Assembly: GCA_965243095.1 (NCBI GenBank)
Contig: OZ251530.1
Location: 2,170,001 to 2,234,000 of the forward strand
Length of the DNA: 64,000 bases
Reading direction: 5' to 3'
Source: VXYL01 sp965243095
GTDB lineage: Bacteria > Pseudomonadota > Gammaproteobacteria > Pseudomonadales > Azotimanducaceae
Shown: one piece after another, positions 16,411 to 24,754 of the stretch
How positions within the stretch are numbered: the stretch's first letter is position 1
How the letters are laid out: every line of letters begins with the position of its first letter
Notes under the pieces: model-generated
The model's database searches: none
Told to the model about the DNA's origin: nothing
The model's input: the letters and a program-made list of their open reading frames with translations, nothing else
Program-made: the position numbers and the translations under genes

Positions 16411-17841
16411 TCAACCCGCGACCTCCAATTCGCGTAGGCGGCGTTCCGTGGCGCGGATTTCTGCCCGCTCGGCACCGCGTTTGGCGGCGGTGGTCAGGGC
16501 TTCGCGGGCCATGTCGAGTTGGCCGGCTTCGGCTAGGCTGCGTGCGAGGTATAGGTGGCCCAAGGCGAAGTCCGGGTCTAGGGCGACGGTTCGCTCAAAG
16601 CGTTCCACCGCCTCTGGCCAGCGTTCGCGTTTGGCCTCGACGAGGCCGAGGTAGAACAGGGTGGTGCGTTTTTCCGGCTCTAGGCGGAGGGCGGTTTCCA
16701 ACGCCTCTTTGGCGGCGTCCGGTCGGGACAGGCCGAAGAGGTAGCGGCCGCGTTGGGCGTGGGCGTGGCCGTTGGCGGGGTTTAGGGCGATGGCGTGGTC
16801 GATGTGGCGCAGGGCGGCGGGCAAGTCGTCCGTCTGGCGGTAGTGGTCGGCGAGGGTGAGGTGGAAGGGGGCGAAGTCCGGGCGGAGGGTGATGGCGTGG
16901 CGGGCGAGTTCGATGGCTTCTTGCACGCGGCCGGCGCGAGCTTGGGCGATGCTGGTGGAGTTCAGGAGGTTGCAGGGGAAGAAGAAATCGTCGTCCTTGG
17001 CGCAGTCATCCTCCGGGTAGAGCGTTCGCAGGCGGTTGAACACCGCCAGCGCGGCGGTGGTGTTGCCCTCGCTGGAGAGGGCTTGGGCGCGGGCGAAGCT
17101 GGCGTAGCCGCGCATGTGGTCGCGGCGTTCGGCGGCGCGGGGGTCGCTCCAGCGGAAGGGCACGGGTGACCGGCCGCGGGCTAGGGCTAGGCGGGCGTCG
17201 TCCTCGCTCCCTAGCGCCAGCAGGGCCCGGCCGTGGGCGCGGTGGGCGTATGGGTGGCCGGTTTCCTCGGCAAAGCTAGCGAGGTGCGGCAGCGCCTCGG
17301 TTGCGTTGCCTTGGGCGCTCCAGGCGAGGGCGCGGCCGAAATCGGCCTCCGCGCCGCCGTCCCGTTGCGCGGCTTGCTCGAACGCGGTGAGCGCGGCTTC
17401 AGGTTGGTCCGTTTCCAGCAGCCAACTGCCGCGGCGCAGCCACGCCGGGGCGTAGTCGGGATCGATGGCCAATGCGCGCTGCAACATTGCAAGGGCTTCG
17501 TCGAAGCGGCCGGCGTCGGCCAGCAGGCGCGCGGAGAAGTAGGGCCAGCGGAAGTCGTTGGCGTCCAGTGCCGCGGCTTGGGCGTAGGTGGCGAGGGCGG
17601 CGTTCGGCAGGCCGTTCACGTCGTAGGTCATGGCGAGACGCCCGCGCATCGCCGCCGAAGCGGGCATGGCGCGGTTGCTGTCGATGGTCTCGGCCAGGTA
17701 CGCGGAAAGCTCGCGGTCCGGCAAGTCCACGCCGGCGATCACCAGTTCCTCGGCCGCGGGCGGCGGGGGCGAACACGCAACGGCCGCCATCAGCGCCGGC
17801 GAGGCCAGCAGGAACAAGGCGCGGGTGCGCGGGCGGTTCAA
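16411..17841 (-). CDS. TPR-repeat lipoprotein
   Basis: 476-residue protein with a signal peptide ending in MAAVAC (lipobox-like) and then about ten TPR-like helical repeats, for example DEALAMLQRALAIDPDYAPAW, PEAALTAFEQAAQRD and PEAVERFERTVALDPDFALGH; it is probably a periplasmic scaffold. I chose TTG 17841, which overlaps the UnbV-protein stop (TTGA at 17838-17841) and gives a normal signal peptide; no ATG fits. It is the third gene of an operon with a TonB receptor and an UnbV lipoprotein, so it may help assemble or recognise what those two handle. Confidence 0.8.
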   Translation of the reverse strand: MNRPRTRALFLLASPALMAAVACSPPPPAAEELVIAGVDLPDRELSAYLAETIDSNRAMPASAAMRGRLAMTYDVNGLPNAALATYAQAAALDANDFRWPYFSARLLADAGRFDEALAMLQRALAIDPDYAPAWLRRGSWLLETDQPEAALTAFEQAAQRDGGAEADFGRALAWSAQGNATEALPHLASFAEETGHPYAHRAHGRALLALGSEDDARLALARGRSPVPFRWSDPRAAERRDHMRGYASFARAQALSSEGNTTAALAVFNRLRTLYPEDDCAKDDDFFFPCNLLNSTSIAQARAGRVQEAIELARHAITLRPDFAPFHLTLADHYRQTDDLPAALRHIDHAIALNPANGHAHAQRGRYLFGLSRPDAAKEALETALRLEPEKRTTLFYLGLVEAKRERWPEAVERFERTVALDPDFALGHLYLARSLAEAGQLDMAREALTTAAKRGAERAEIRATERRLRELEVAG

Positions 17842-19535
17842 CTTTCCGGGTGTCTGATTTCGATGCGTTGCGAGGCGGCGACGTTCCGCGTCCAAGTGGT
17901 CGTTGGCTGCGGGCCGGGCCAGCGCACCTCCACCGTGCAGGTGGGGTCCGCGCCGAGGCCGAAGTGCAGGCGCGCCGGGGGGTGCGAGAGGTAGCCTTCG
18001 CCCAGGCGCATTTCCGCGAGCTGGGTTCCCGATGCGCTCGTCACGCGCACGCGGGCGCCGATGCCTTGGGGGTTGCCGTCCGGGCCGGCCAGGTCGATGG
18101 CCAGGTAGCCGTTGCCGTTGGCGTGGTTGTTGCGGAACACGGTGGGCGATTTGCCGTTGTTGGCGATGAACACGTCCACCCAGCCGTCGTCGTTGTAGTC
18201 CGCGCAGGCGACGCCGCGGCCTTGGTCGGTGTGGTCCAGGCCGAGGGCGGACGCCCGCTCGGTGAACGTGCCGTCGCCGTTCGCCATGAACAGGCGCGAG
18301 GGATCCGCGATGAACTTGCCATCGCCTTGGTTCGGGTAGCCGTTGGTGTGGAACAGGTCCACATGGCCGTCGTTGTCGAAGTCCGCGAAGCAAGCGCCCC
18401 AGCCCCAGCCGCCATCGCGCACGCCAGCTTCGTCCGTGGCGTCCTCGAACACGCCGTCGCCGACGTTGCGGTAAAGGCGGTTGCCGGTCCAATTGCCCAC
18501 CACTTCCGCGTCCCAAATGCTGGAAACGAACCAGTCCAAGTCGCCGTCGCGGTCGTAGTCGGCAACCGTGCCGCCCATGCCGTTCTCGTCGCTGATCACG
18601 TCCGTGGTGAGGTCGACGAACGCATCGCCGCCGGTGGTGTTGCGCAGCACTTGGCTGGTGCCGAAGTCGCTGGCGAGCAGCAGGTCCGCATCGCCGTCGT
18701 CGTCAAAGTCCGCGAACACCGGCGTGAACGAATACTCGGATGCGCCGACGATGCCGTCCGTCGCCGCCTCGGTGGGCACGCGGTAGCTCACGTCCGCGAA
18801 CGTGCCTTGGCCTTTCTGCTCCCACAGGAACTCGGTCTGGCCGTGGGTGTGGCCGGTGCCCCAGTGGGCGAAGAAGAGGTCCAAGTCGCCATCGGCGTCG
18901 TAGTCGGCGGCGGCCATGGAGGTGGTGGCGCGGGTGTTGTCGATGTTGGTGGCGCCGGCGTTGGGGCGGAAGCGGCCGAACCAGTCGTTGAAGAACACCT
19001 CGATGCCGTCTTCGTGCATGGCGATGAGGTCCAGCCAGCCGTCCTCGTCCACGTCCACGAAGAAACCCGCTTGGTCGATGCCGCGCGGCTCGATACCGCT
19101 GGCTTCCACCTCCTCGAAGCGCGCGCCGTTGAACCCGAACAACCGTCCGCGCAGATTGCGCCCGTGGGTGACGTACAGCTCCAGCCGGTTGTCGCGGTCG
19201 ATGTCCGCCAAGGCGATGCCGCCGCCCTGCAAGCGGATTTCGGTGCGCTCGCGGCCGTCGTCCTCCACCTCGTAGCAGAGACCCAAGGCGCTCGTTACGT
19301 TGGTGAAGGCGCGGCCGGTGTTCGCCCGGCAATGCGCCAGCGGCTGCGGTTCCGGCGTACCGCCTCCGATGGGTTCCGGCGGCGGCGGTGCCGGCGGGGG
19401 CGCGCTGCTGGAGGAACCCCCGCCGCCGCACCCGAAGGCCGTCAGCGCGGCGAAGATGAGTACGCCGCCGGCGAACGACCTCGGAGTGGCCTGTTTGTGC
19501 TCGTCAGCCTCCGAACCGACTACTGGAATTGCCAA
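17838..19535 (-). CDS. FG-GAP/VCBS repeat lipoprotein with UnbV/ASPIC domain (CRTAC1-like)
   Basis: About 565 residues. The N-terminus has a hydrophobic signal (GGVLIFAALTAFGC) whose Cys is followed by a Gly/Ser/Pro linker, typical of an outer-membrane lipoprotein. Many FG-GAP repeats follow (DIDRDNRLELYV, DYDADGDLDLFF, DFDDDGDADLLL, DYDRDGDLDWFV, DFDNDGHVDLFH, DYNDDGWVDVFI). The C-terminus is an ASPIC/UnbV domain (GARVRVTSASGTQLAE to VEVRWPGP). No ATG or GTG fits; the TTG at 19535, overlapping the end of the TonB receptor gene, is my best choice. It sits between a receptor and a TPR lipoprotein, which suggests surface display with the receptor. Confidence 0.8.
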   Translation of the reverse strand: MAIPVVGSEADEHKQATPRSFAGGVLIFAALTAFGCGGGGSSSSAPPPAPPPPEPIGGGTPEPQPLAHCRANTGRAFTNVTSALGLCYEVEDDGRERTEIRLQGGGIALADIDRDNRLELYVTHGRNLRGRLFGFNGARFEEVEASGIEPRGIDQAGFFVDVDEDGWLDLIAMHEDGIEVFFNDWFGRFRPNAGATNIDNTRATTSMAAADYDADGDLDLFFAHWGTGHTHGQTEFLWEQKGQGTFADVSYRVPTEAATDGIVGASEYSFTPVFADFDDDGDADLLLASDFGTSQVLRNTTGGDAFVDLTTDVISDENGMGGTVADYDRDGDLDWFVSSIWDAEVVGNWTGNRLYRNVGDGVFEDATDEAGVRDGGWGWGACFADFDNDGHVDLFHTNGYPNQGDGKFIADPSRLFMANGDGTFTERASALGLDHTDQGRGVACADYNDDGWVDVFIANNGKSPTVFRNNHANGNGYLAIDLAGPDGNPQGIGARVRVTSASGTQLAEMRLGEGYLSHPPARLHFGLGADPTCTVEVRWPGPQPTTTWTRNVAASQRIEIRHPES

Positions 19536-22399
19536 GACACTTGCAACCCCATGCGCCGCGGCTCCACCAAGGTGCCCCAGGGAGAGCCGGTGCTTTCGCG
19601 CGGCGACCACAGGTGCAGCGCCGCTTGGTCCAGCACGTTCTGCACATACGCGCTTACGCTCCACGACGAGTCCGCTGAGTGCCAATTGGCGCGCAAATCC
19701 CAGCGCGTGTAGGGATCCACGTCGTAGGCGCCCAAGTTGAGCATCTCCACATGCTTCTTGCCGCGGTAGTTCACGATGGTGAGCAGCTCCAGCGAACCCC
19801 AATCCGAGCGTATCGGCGCGTCCCACGCGAATGTGACCGAGTACTTGTGCTTGGGTTGATTCGGCAGTGAATTGCCGCCGTACTCGCGTGGTGTCAGCGA
19901 ACCGAAGATCCAACTCGCCCGCTGGTTCCCCTCAGCGTCCGTCCACGGAACACTCACCCAGCCTCCCGACTCTCCCGGCACGGAGAACGGATAGAGGGCG
20001 GGGTATGTGCCGATGCTGGTGTCCAAGTAGTTGTAGAAGCCGCGCACCGTGAAGCGGTCGTGCAGCCGCCACGCGCCTTCGATCTCGAAGCCTTGGATGG
20101 TGGTGCCGTCGATCGCCGTGACTTCGTTGGTGAACGGCCCGCTGTTGGGGTCGAGCGCGATTTCCGCCTCGTCCTTCAGGCGGCTCGCGTAAATCCAGTG
20201 CGAACTGAAGTCTTGGAAGAAGTAGGTGCCGGAGAACTGCAGGCGGTTGTCAAAGAACAGCCCCTTCACGCCCACTTCGTAGTTGGTGAGCTCCTCGGCC
20301 TCGAACTCCCAAGGCGGTGCGCTCGTGCCGTAGCCGAGGAATCCGCCCGGACGATAGCCGGTGGAAATGCGCGCGTAGTACATGACATCCGCGCGCGGAC
20401 GGAACTGTGCGCCGATGTTCCAAGTGGTGGCGGACCACTCGGAGTCCGCCTTGCCGGCGTAGCGCTCGATGCTGGAATCCCGCACCGAAATCTGCACGAA
20501 GCCGATGCCGTCGACGCAGCCGCTCGTGCAGTCTTGTGTCAGATCGGCGGCCTCGCGGGCGAAGGTGGTGGCGAAGGAGTCCTGCGTGTGGTCTTTCTTG
20601 TCCAAGTCGTGGCGTACGCCGGCGAACACCGTCCACGCGTCGCTCAGCACATATTCGCCGTTGAAGTAGGCGCCCGCCGACGAGTACTCGGAACTGCCGA
20701 AGAATGATCTTGCGTGGCCGGAGGGATTGGCGGTGAACATCTCCACGCCGGTGTGCGAGTAGCCGACGATTTCCGGCGATCCCGGGCAGGCGTAGAGGTT
20801 TGCCGGCACACCGGCCCGCGCCATGGCGTCCGCGTTGGTGTAGAGATCGCGCAGCAGCCAGCTCACGCCGTTGCTCTCGCTGCCGCCCACGCCGAACAAG
20901 GACTCGATGGCGCTGTTGCAACGGGCCGACGTGTCCTCGAAGAGCCAGTCGCCCATGTTGGAGCCGAAGTCCCAGTCCTTGTAGAAGTACGGCTCCTCCC
21001 CGGCCAACGTGGTGAGGCCGGCGGTGAAGTTGAACTTGCCTTCAAGATTCGAGCGCAAGGTGAGCTCGTGGCTGGTCTGCTCGGATTGAAAGATGTAGTT
21101 GATGCGGTTGTCGTCGAAAGTGCCGTTGCCGCCGCCGTCCATGGCGCAGTAGCGGCTGCGCTGCCCGGCCACTAGCTGCCCGCTCGTCACCTTGGGGTGG
21201 TTGAAGGGGCAGACGCCGCCGCCCTCGCGGGGCAGTTGATCGCCGTCGTTCGTGTTGTCGTTGATCACGTCCCGCCAGCCGAAGCGGTAGTTCAGCTCCA
21301 AGGTGTCCGACAGCGCGAACACCGCGTCGATGGAGGCGTTCTCGGCCGAGCTGTCCATGGCGATGGGCGCGTTGAACGCCACCTTCCACTGCAGGTCTTC
21401 CGGGTCGCAGATGATATTGAACTCGTCGCGGGTGCCGTCGGCGTTGATGTTGCTGCAGTTCGCCACCGCCGGGGCCACGTCCGCGCCGAAGTACGGATTG
21501 CGCTGGCACTCCTCCTCGCCGGTTTCCTCGTTGGTGACGCACAGGCGGTTGCCGTTGCCATCGAGAACGTACTCGTCGGTGGTGTTGCGGGCGCCGAGCG
21601 GCAAGGAGGCCCACGGTGTGCCGGTGTCGGTTTGCCGGGAGTAGCGGGCCACGACGTCCCAGCGGTCGTTCTTCCAGCGCAGCGACGGCGCGAGGATGCG
21701 GCGATCCGGCATCGCGGCGTCCGGGCCGCTGGCGACGTTCTCGATTGCGCCGTCGCCGGTGTGGACCTGCGCGGCCAGGCGGTAGCTGAAGCCGCTGTCC
21801 ATGATCGGGCCGCCGAAGGCGATCTGCCACTGCTGCGTGATCTGATCCGTGAACTCGCTGCCGACGCGCAGATCGAACTCGTCGGTGGGTTTGCGCGTGT
21901 GGTAGTTGATCGAACCGGCCATGGCCGCTCGCCCGCCGGTGGTGCCTTGCGGCCCGCGCGCCACCTCCACGCGCTCGACGTCGAACAGGCCGTCGGTGCC
22001 GTAGGTCTGGTCGGTCCAGACGCCGTCCACGTACACCGCCACGGACGTGTCGCTGAAGAAGTTGACCGTGCGCTCGGAGCCGATGCCGCGCATGTAGAAG
22101 TGGTCGTCTTCGTTCTTACCCCCCCCTTGGCTGCGGTTGCCCACCTGCAGGCCGGGCACCAGCACCTCCAGGTCGTCGGCGTTCTGCATGCCCAGCCGCT
22201 CGATGGTGCCTTGGCTGAAGCCGGTGACGGTCATGGGCCGGTCGAGGACGTTGACTTCGCCGCGCTCCCCGGTGACCACCACCGTTTCGACATACCTGCC
22301 GCCATCCTCTTCTTCTTCCGTGTCGGCGTCCGCCTCGGCGAACGCGGGCACTACGATGGCCGCGCAAGCAAGCGCGAGCAGTTTCCTCGGTTTGAACAT
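19520..22399 (-). CDS. TonB-dependent outer-membrane receptor
   Basis: 959-residue outer-membrane receptor. It has a signal peptide to about residue 21 (ALACAAIVVPAFA), a TonB-box-like segment ETVVVTGERGE, a plug domain (MRGIGSERTVNFFSDTSVAV, then VERVEVARGPQGTTGGRAAM) and a C-terminal 22-strand-type barrel ending in the aromatic SWQFQ. A domain motif variant, PQGTTGGRAAM, replaces the usual PQGTLFGRNT. ATG 22399 starts the signal peptide. The substrate is unknown. It heads an operon with the UnbV and TPR lipoproteins; the next gene starts inside its 3' end. Confidence 0.92.
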   Translation of the reverse strand: MFKPRKLLALACAAIVVPAFAEADADTEEEEDGGRYVETVVVTGERGEVNVLDRPMTVTGFSQGTIERLGMQNADDLEVLVPGLQVGNRSQGGGKNEDDHFYMRGIGSERTVNFFSDTSVAVYVDGVWTDQTYGTDGLFDVERVEVARGPQGTTGGRAAMAGSINYHTRKPTDEFDLRVGSEFTDQITQQWQIAFGGPIMDSGFSYRLAAQVHTGDGAIENVASGPDAAMPDRRILAPSLRWKNDRWDVVARYSRQTDTGTPWASLPLGARNTTDEYVLDGNGNRLCVTNEETGEEECQRNPYFGADVAPAVANCSNINADGTRDEFNIICDPEDLQWKVAFNAPIAMDSSAENASIDAVFALSDTLELNYRFGWRDVINDNTNDGDQLPREGGGVCPFNHPKVTSGQLVAGQRSRYCAMDGGGNGTFDDNRINYIFQSEQTSHELTLRSNLEGKFNFTAGLTTLAGEEPYFYKDWDFGSNMGDWLFEDTSARCNSAIESLFGVGGSESNGVSWLLRDLYTNADAMARAGVPANLYACPGSPEIVGYSHTGVEMFTANPSGHARSFFGSSEYSSAGAYFNGEYVLSDAWTVFAGVRHDLDKKDHTQDSFATTFAREAADLTQDCTSGCVDGIGFVQISVRDSSIERYAGKADSEWSATTWNIGAQFRPRADVMYYARISTGYRPGGFLGYGTSAPPWEFEAEELTNYEVGVKGLFFDNRLQFSGTYFFQDFSSHWIYASRLKDEAEIALDPNSGPFTNEVTAIDGTTIQGFEIEGAWRLHDRFTVRGFYNYLDTSIGTYPALYPFSVPGESGGWVSVPWTDAEGNQRASWIFGSLTPREYGGNSLPNQPKHKYSVTFAWDAPIRSDWGSLELLTIVNYRGKKHVEMLNLGAYDVDPYTRWDLRANWHSADSSWSVSAYVQNVLDQAALHLWSPRESTGSPWGTLVEPRRMGLQVSWQFQ

Positions 22400-22631
22400 T
22401 GCCTCCCCCCTTCGGTTTGCTGGTTCAAGCTCTTGGGGTGTTTTTACGCCCTTGTGGGGCGCAGGTCAAGCAAAAAAACGCTACGCAACGGCGCGACACC
22501 GCAATTTTTTGGCCAAGGCAGCCGCCGGCCGGTCACGGTTTGGCGGATCGCGATGGCCGTGCGGCGAAGGTGTGCCTGTTCGCGCGGCCGAGTCGGTTAT
22601 GATCGGTTGGCGACAGGGCATCCAAGGCGGC

Positions 22632-22952
22632 ATGGCGATGAGCGAGACGATCCTAGAGCGGGACCCGCTGTCCATGAACGGGCAGGCGCGGTTCCCCGGC
22701 ACCCGCATCACGGTGCGCATCTTCCTCGACTACTTGGCGGCGGGAGTCAGCGTCGACGAACTCTGCGGGCCGCACTACTACCCGCAATTGACGGTCGATC
22801 AATGCCACGCGGTGCTGGATCGCCTCCGCTACCTCGCGGATAGCGACGATGGTCGTGCTGGTGGGCACATTCACGAGCAGGTCCTGATTCCAGCAGCGCC
22901 ATCACGCCAGCATTCGACAGAACTTCGGGTGGGTCCTGCGCTGGGCGGGTAG
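22632..22952 (+). CDS. DUF433-family protein, possible antitoxin
   Basis: 106-residue protein with the DUF433 pattern: ILERDPLSMNGQARFPGTRI, VRIFLDYLAAGVSVDELCGP, and YYPQLTVDQCHAVLDRLRYL. Such proteins often have a DNA-binding role as antitoxins of PIN toxins, but no PIN gene follows here; the next gene is on the other strand. A second ATG at 22638 (MSETIL) is also possible. The last 30 residues are not part of the family pattern. Confidence 0.7.
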   Translation: MAMSETILERDPLSMNGQARFPGTRITVRIFLDYLAAGVSVDELCGPHYYPQLTVDQCHAVLDRLRYLADSDDGRAGGHIHEQVLIPAAPSRQHSTELRVGPALGG

Positions 22953-22965
22953 CGACGCCGGCCAG

Positions 22966-24081
22966 TCACCTCTTCGCCAGATTTGTCGCCAGGTTGTAGA
23001 TGAACCAGCCGTCGCCGGTGATGAAGTTCTGGGGCTTGGCGGTCTGGGCGTCGCGCATGACGCCGATGCCGTCGTCGTAGGGCTCGAAGGAGACGATGCG
23101 GTCGTAGCGGATGCGGAAGCGCTTGCGGGGACCGTGGAAGTAGAGGTGCTTGGTGGTGACGCCCAAGAGGCCGCTGTCCACGTGGACGGTTTCCTCCCAT
23201 TCGTGGGTGCGGCTGCGGAACACGCGGGGGCTGTAGTACAGCCCTTTGGCGATGCGGATGCTCACACCGTGCGAGTGGCCGCGACGTTGGCGGCGGGTGA
23301 CCACCTCAAGGTAGTCGACGTCGTTGATCAGCCAGACTAGCTGCTCGGACTTCATCAGGTTGAACGGCACGGCGCCGCCGAAGTTCTGGCGCTGCGGCAC
23401 CACGCCTTCGGCCACCTCGCGGATGGTGGCCGCCTTCACGAGGTTGGTGTGGGCGCCGCCGCCGTTCACATCGCGCGCGGCGAGGTCGAAGTGGCGCAGA
23501 TAGCGCACCAGGGCCGCCTCTTCGTCCAGCGTGAGCAGGCCGTCTTCCAAGGTGTGATCGACAGCCTGCTCCCAAGCGGTGGTGAGCAGCCGCCGTTTCT
23601 CTCGCCCGGCGAGTCGCGCCTCGTCGAGCATCGCGGTTAGCTGATCGAGAACGTCGGGTTCGTCGCCGGCGCCAAGGGCGGCGCGGCGGGCGCTGGCTTT
23701 TAGGCGTTCCCGGGACGCCCGTTCGAGTCGCGCCTCGGAAGCGGCGGTTCGGACGCCGCCGGCCACGACCATCTGGTCGCGGAAACCGCGCAGGCGGGTC
23801 TCCTCGGAGCGGGTTAGCACACCGTCGGCCAAGCTCTCGCCGACGGCGCGGGTCCAACCGGCGGCGATGGCGGCGTCGATGTCCGTCTCGCTGGCCCAAC
23901 ACTTCGCGCCGATGGCGGCGAGGCGTTCGCGCAAGGCGTCCTTGTTGAAGTCCGCGGTTGCCGCCGCCTCGGCAACGAGAGACCGCATCTCCGCCACGCC
24001 CTCTCCGTGCGCGGCATAGCAAGCGCCGTGTTTGCGGCGCAGAAAGCCGGCCGGCTCGCCGCAGTACCTGCAATCCGCCAC
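22966..24081 (-). CDS. Zinc-ribbon protein with possible GRAM/PH-like C-terminal domain
   Basis: 371 residues, not recognised as a named family. The N-terminus has a zinc-binding pattern Cys4-x2-Cys7 ... His18-x2-Cys21. Residues 30-180 are two charged helical segments with an acidic DGVLTRSEE / DGLLTLDEE repeat, reminiscent of TerB-like or EF-hand-like modules. The C-terminal 150 residues (SIRIAKGLYY, then LYFHGPRKRFRIRYDRIVSFEPYDDGI in pieces) look like a beta-rich GRAM/PH-type domain. GTG 24081 has GAGG upstream. It is probably cytoplasmic; role unknown. Confidence 0.65.
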   Translation of the reverse strand: MADCRYCGEPAGFLRRKHGACYAAHGEGVAEMRSLVAEAAATADFNKDALRERLAAIGAKCWASETDIDAAIAAGWTRAVGESLADGVLTRSEETRLRGFRDQMVVAGGVRTAASEARLERASRERLKASARRAALGAGDEPDVLDQLTAMLDEARLAGREKRRLLTTAWEQAVDHTLEDGLLTLDEEAALVRYLRHFDLAARDVNGGGAHTNLVKAATIREVAEGVVPQRQNFGGAVPFNLMKSEQLVWLINDVDYLEVVTRRQRRGHSHGVSIRIAKGLYYSPRVFRSRTHEWEETVHVDSGLLGVTTKHLYFHGPRKRFRIRYDRIVSFEPYDDGIGVMRDAQTAKPQNFITGDGWFIYNLATNLAKR

Positions 24082-24092
24082 TTATTGCGACC

Positions 24093-24170
24093 TCACGCCG
24101 GCGAGCCGAGGCCCAGCACAGCGCGGTTGCCATGGCCCGTGCCAGCGGCGGCGAAAATCTTCGAACGCCC
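24093..24170 (-). pseudogene. Duplicated 3' end of the sugar isomerase gene
   Basis: About 78 bases closely resemble the 3' end of the isomerase gene at 24755-24835: both contain GAGGCCCAGCAC (or -ACA) GCGCGGTTGCC and GCGGCGGCGAAA. On the minus strand one frame reads FAAAGT-GHGNRAVLGLG before a stop, against FAAAGT-DDAGNRAVLGLS in the intact gene. The brnTA pair lies between the two copies, so a local duplication or insertion is likely. Confidence 0.6.
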
Positions 24171-24192
24171 TTTCCGCGGCTACAGGCATCGC

Positions 24193-24414
24193 TCAACGAC
24201 TCGCCCGGTCGCGTCTCAGCATAGGGGCCAGTGCCCGAAGGGCTTCGTTCACGGCCGCACCGTCGGGAAAGACATCCAAGACGTCGGGCGAGATGATGAC
24301 CACGTTGGCGCCTTGCGCGTACCGTTGCGCCGTGACGCCACGTACTCCCTGCGAGAAGTCGTACTCTGGGCGCATGGTGTCCTCGGTCGCAGCGCCTTCA
24401 ACTCGCTTCTTCAT
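24193..24414 (-). CDS. brnA: BrnA-type antitoxin
   Basis: 73-residue antitoxin of the BrnT toxin. The pattern RPEYDFSQGVRGVTAQRYAQ, then NVVIISPDVLDVFPDGAAVNEALR, is typical of BrnA-like antitoxins; the C-terminal helix would bind DNA as a ribbon-helix-helix-type repressor. Its start overlaps the end of the toxin gene by 17 bases, the usual brnT-brnA layout. It is expected to autoregulate the pair. Confidence 0.75.
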   Translation of the reverse strand: MKKRVEGAATEDTMRPEYDFSQGVRGVTAQRYAQGANVVIISPDVLDVFPDGAAVNEALRALAPMLRRDRASR

Positions 24415-24679
24415 ATTGCCTCCTCTCGTACGGTGTGGCCGGGCGCGCGCTGATCAACCGCGTCCTTGGCGGCCGCTCCGCGTGACTCACGACGATCACT
24501 CGCCAGCTTGCCGACATGCCCAGCACTAGGAAGCGCTCCTCGCCACGAGAGTGGTCGGGGTCCGGCAACAGTATCGCCAAAGGGTCACCGAACACGGTTG
24601 AGGCCTCCTCGAAAGAGATGCCGTGACGCCGAACATTTGCAGTGGCTTTCGGTGCGTCCCACTCAAACTCGTAGCTCAC
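24398..24679 (-). CDS. brnT: BrnT-family toxin ribonuclease
   Basis: 93-residue BrnT (RelE-fold) toxin: YEFEWDAPKATANVRRHGIS, then FEEASTVFGDPLA, and a C-terminal TRLISARPATPYERRQYEE, all typical of the family, which cleaves RNA when free of BrnA. The conserved W-D-x-x-K-x-x-x-N-x-x-x-H-G-I-x-F core and the terminal R-x-A-x-x-x-E-R-x-x-Y are complete, so it looks active. Confidence 0.9.
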   Translation of the reverse strand: MSYEFEWDAPKATANVRRHGISFEEASTVFGDPLAILLPDPDHSRGEERFLVLGMSASWRVIVVSHAERPPRTRLISARPATPYERRQYEEAS

Positions 24680-24754
24680 TGGAACTTTACATTCGAGATT
24701 ACCACGGCATAAGCCCGTGGAGTGGTCGACCGCGTTTTGCGCGTGGCATCACCC

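Noticed and set aside
24701..24720. Hairpin CCACGG ... CCGTGG as an isomerase terminator
   Set aside because: Six-base stem with no following T run; too weak to call.
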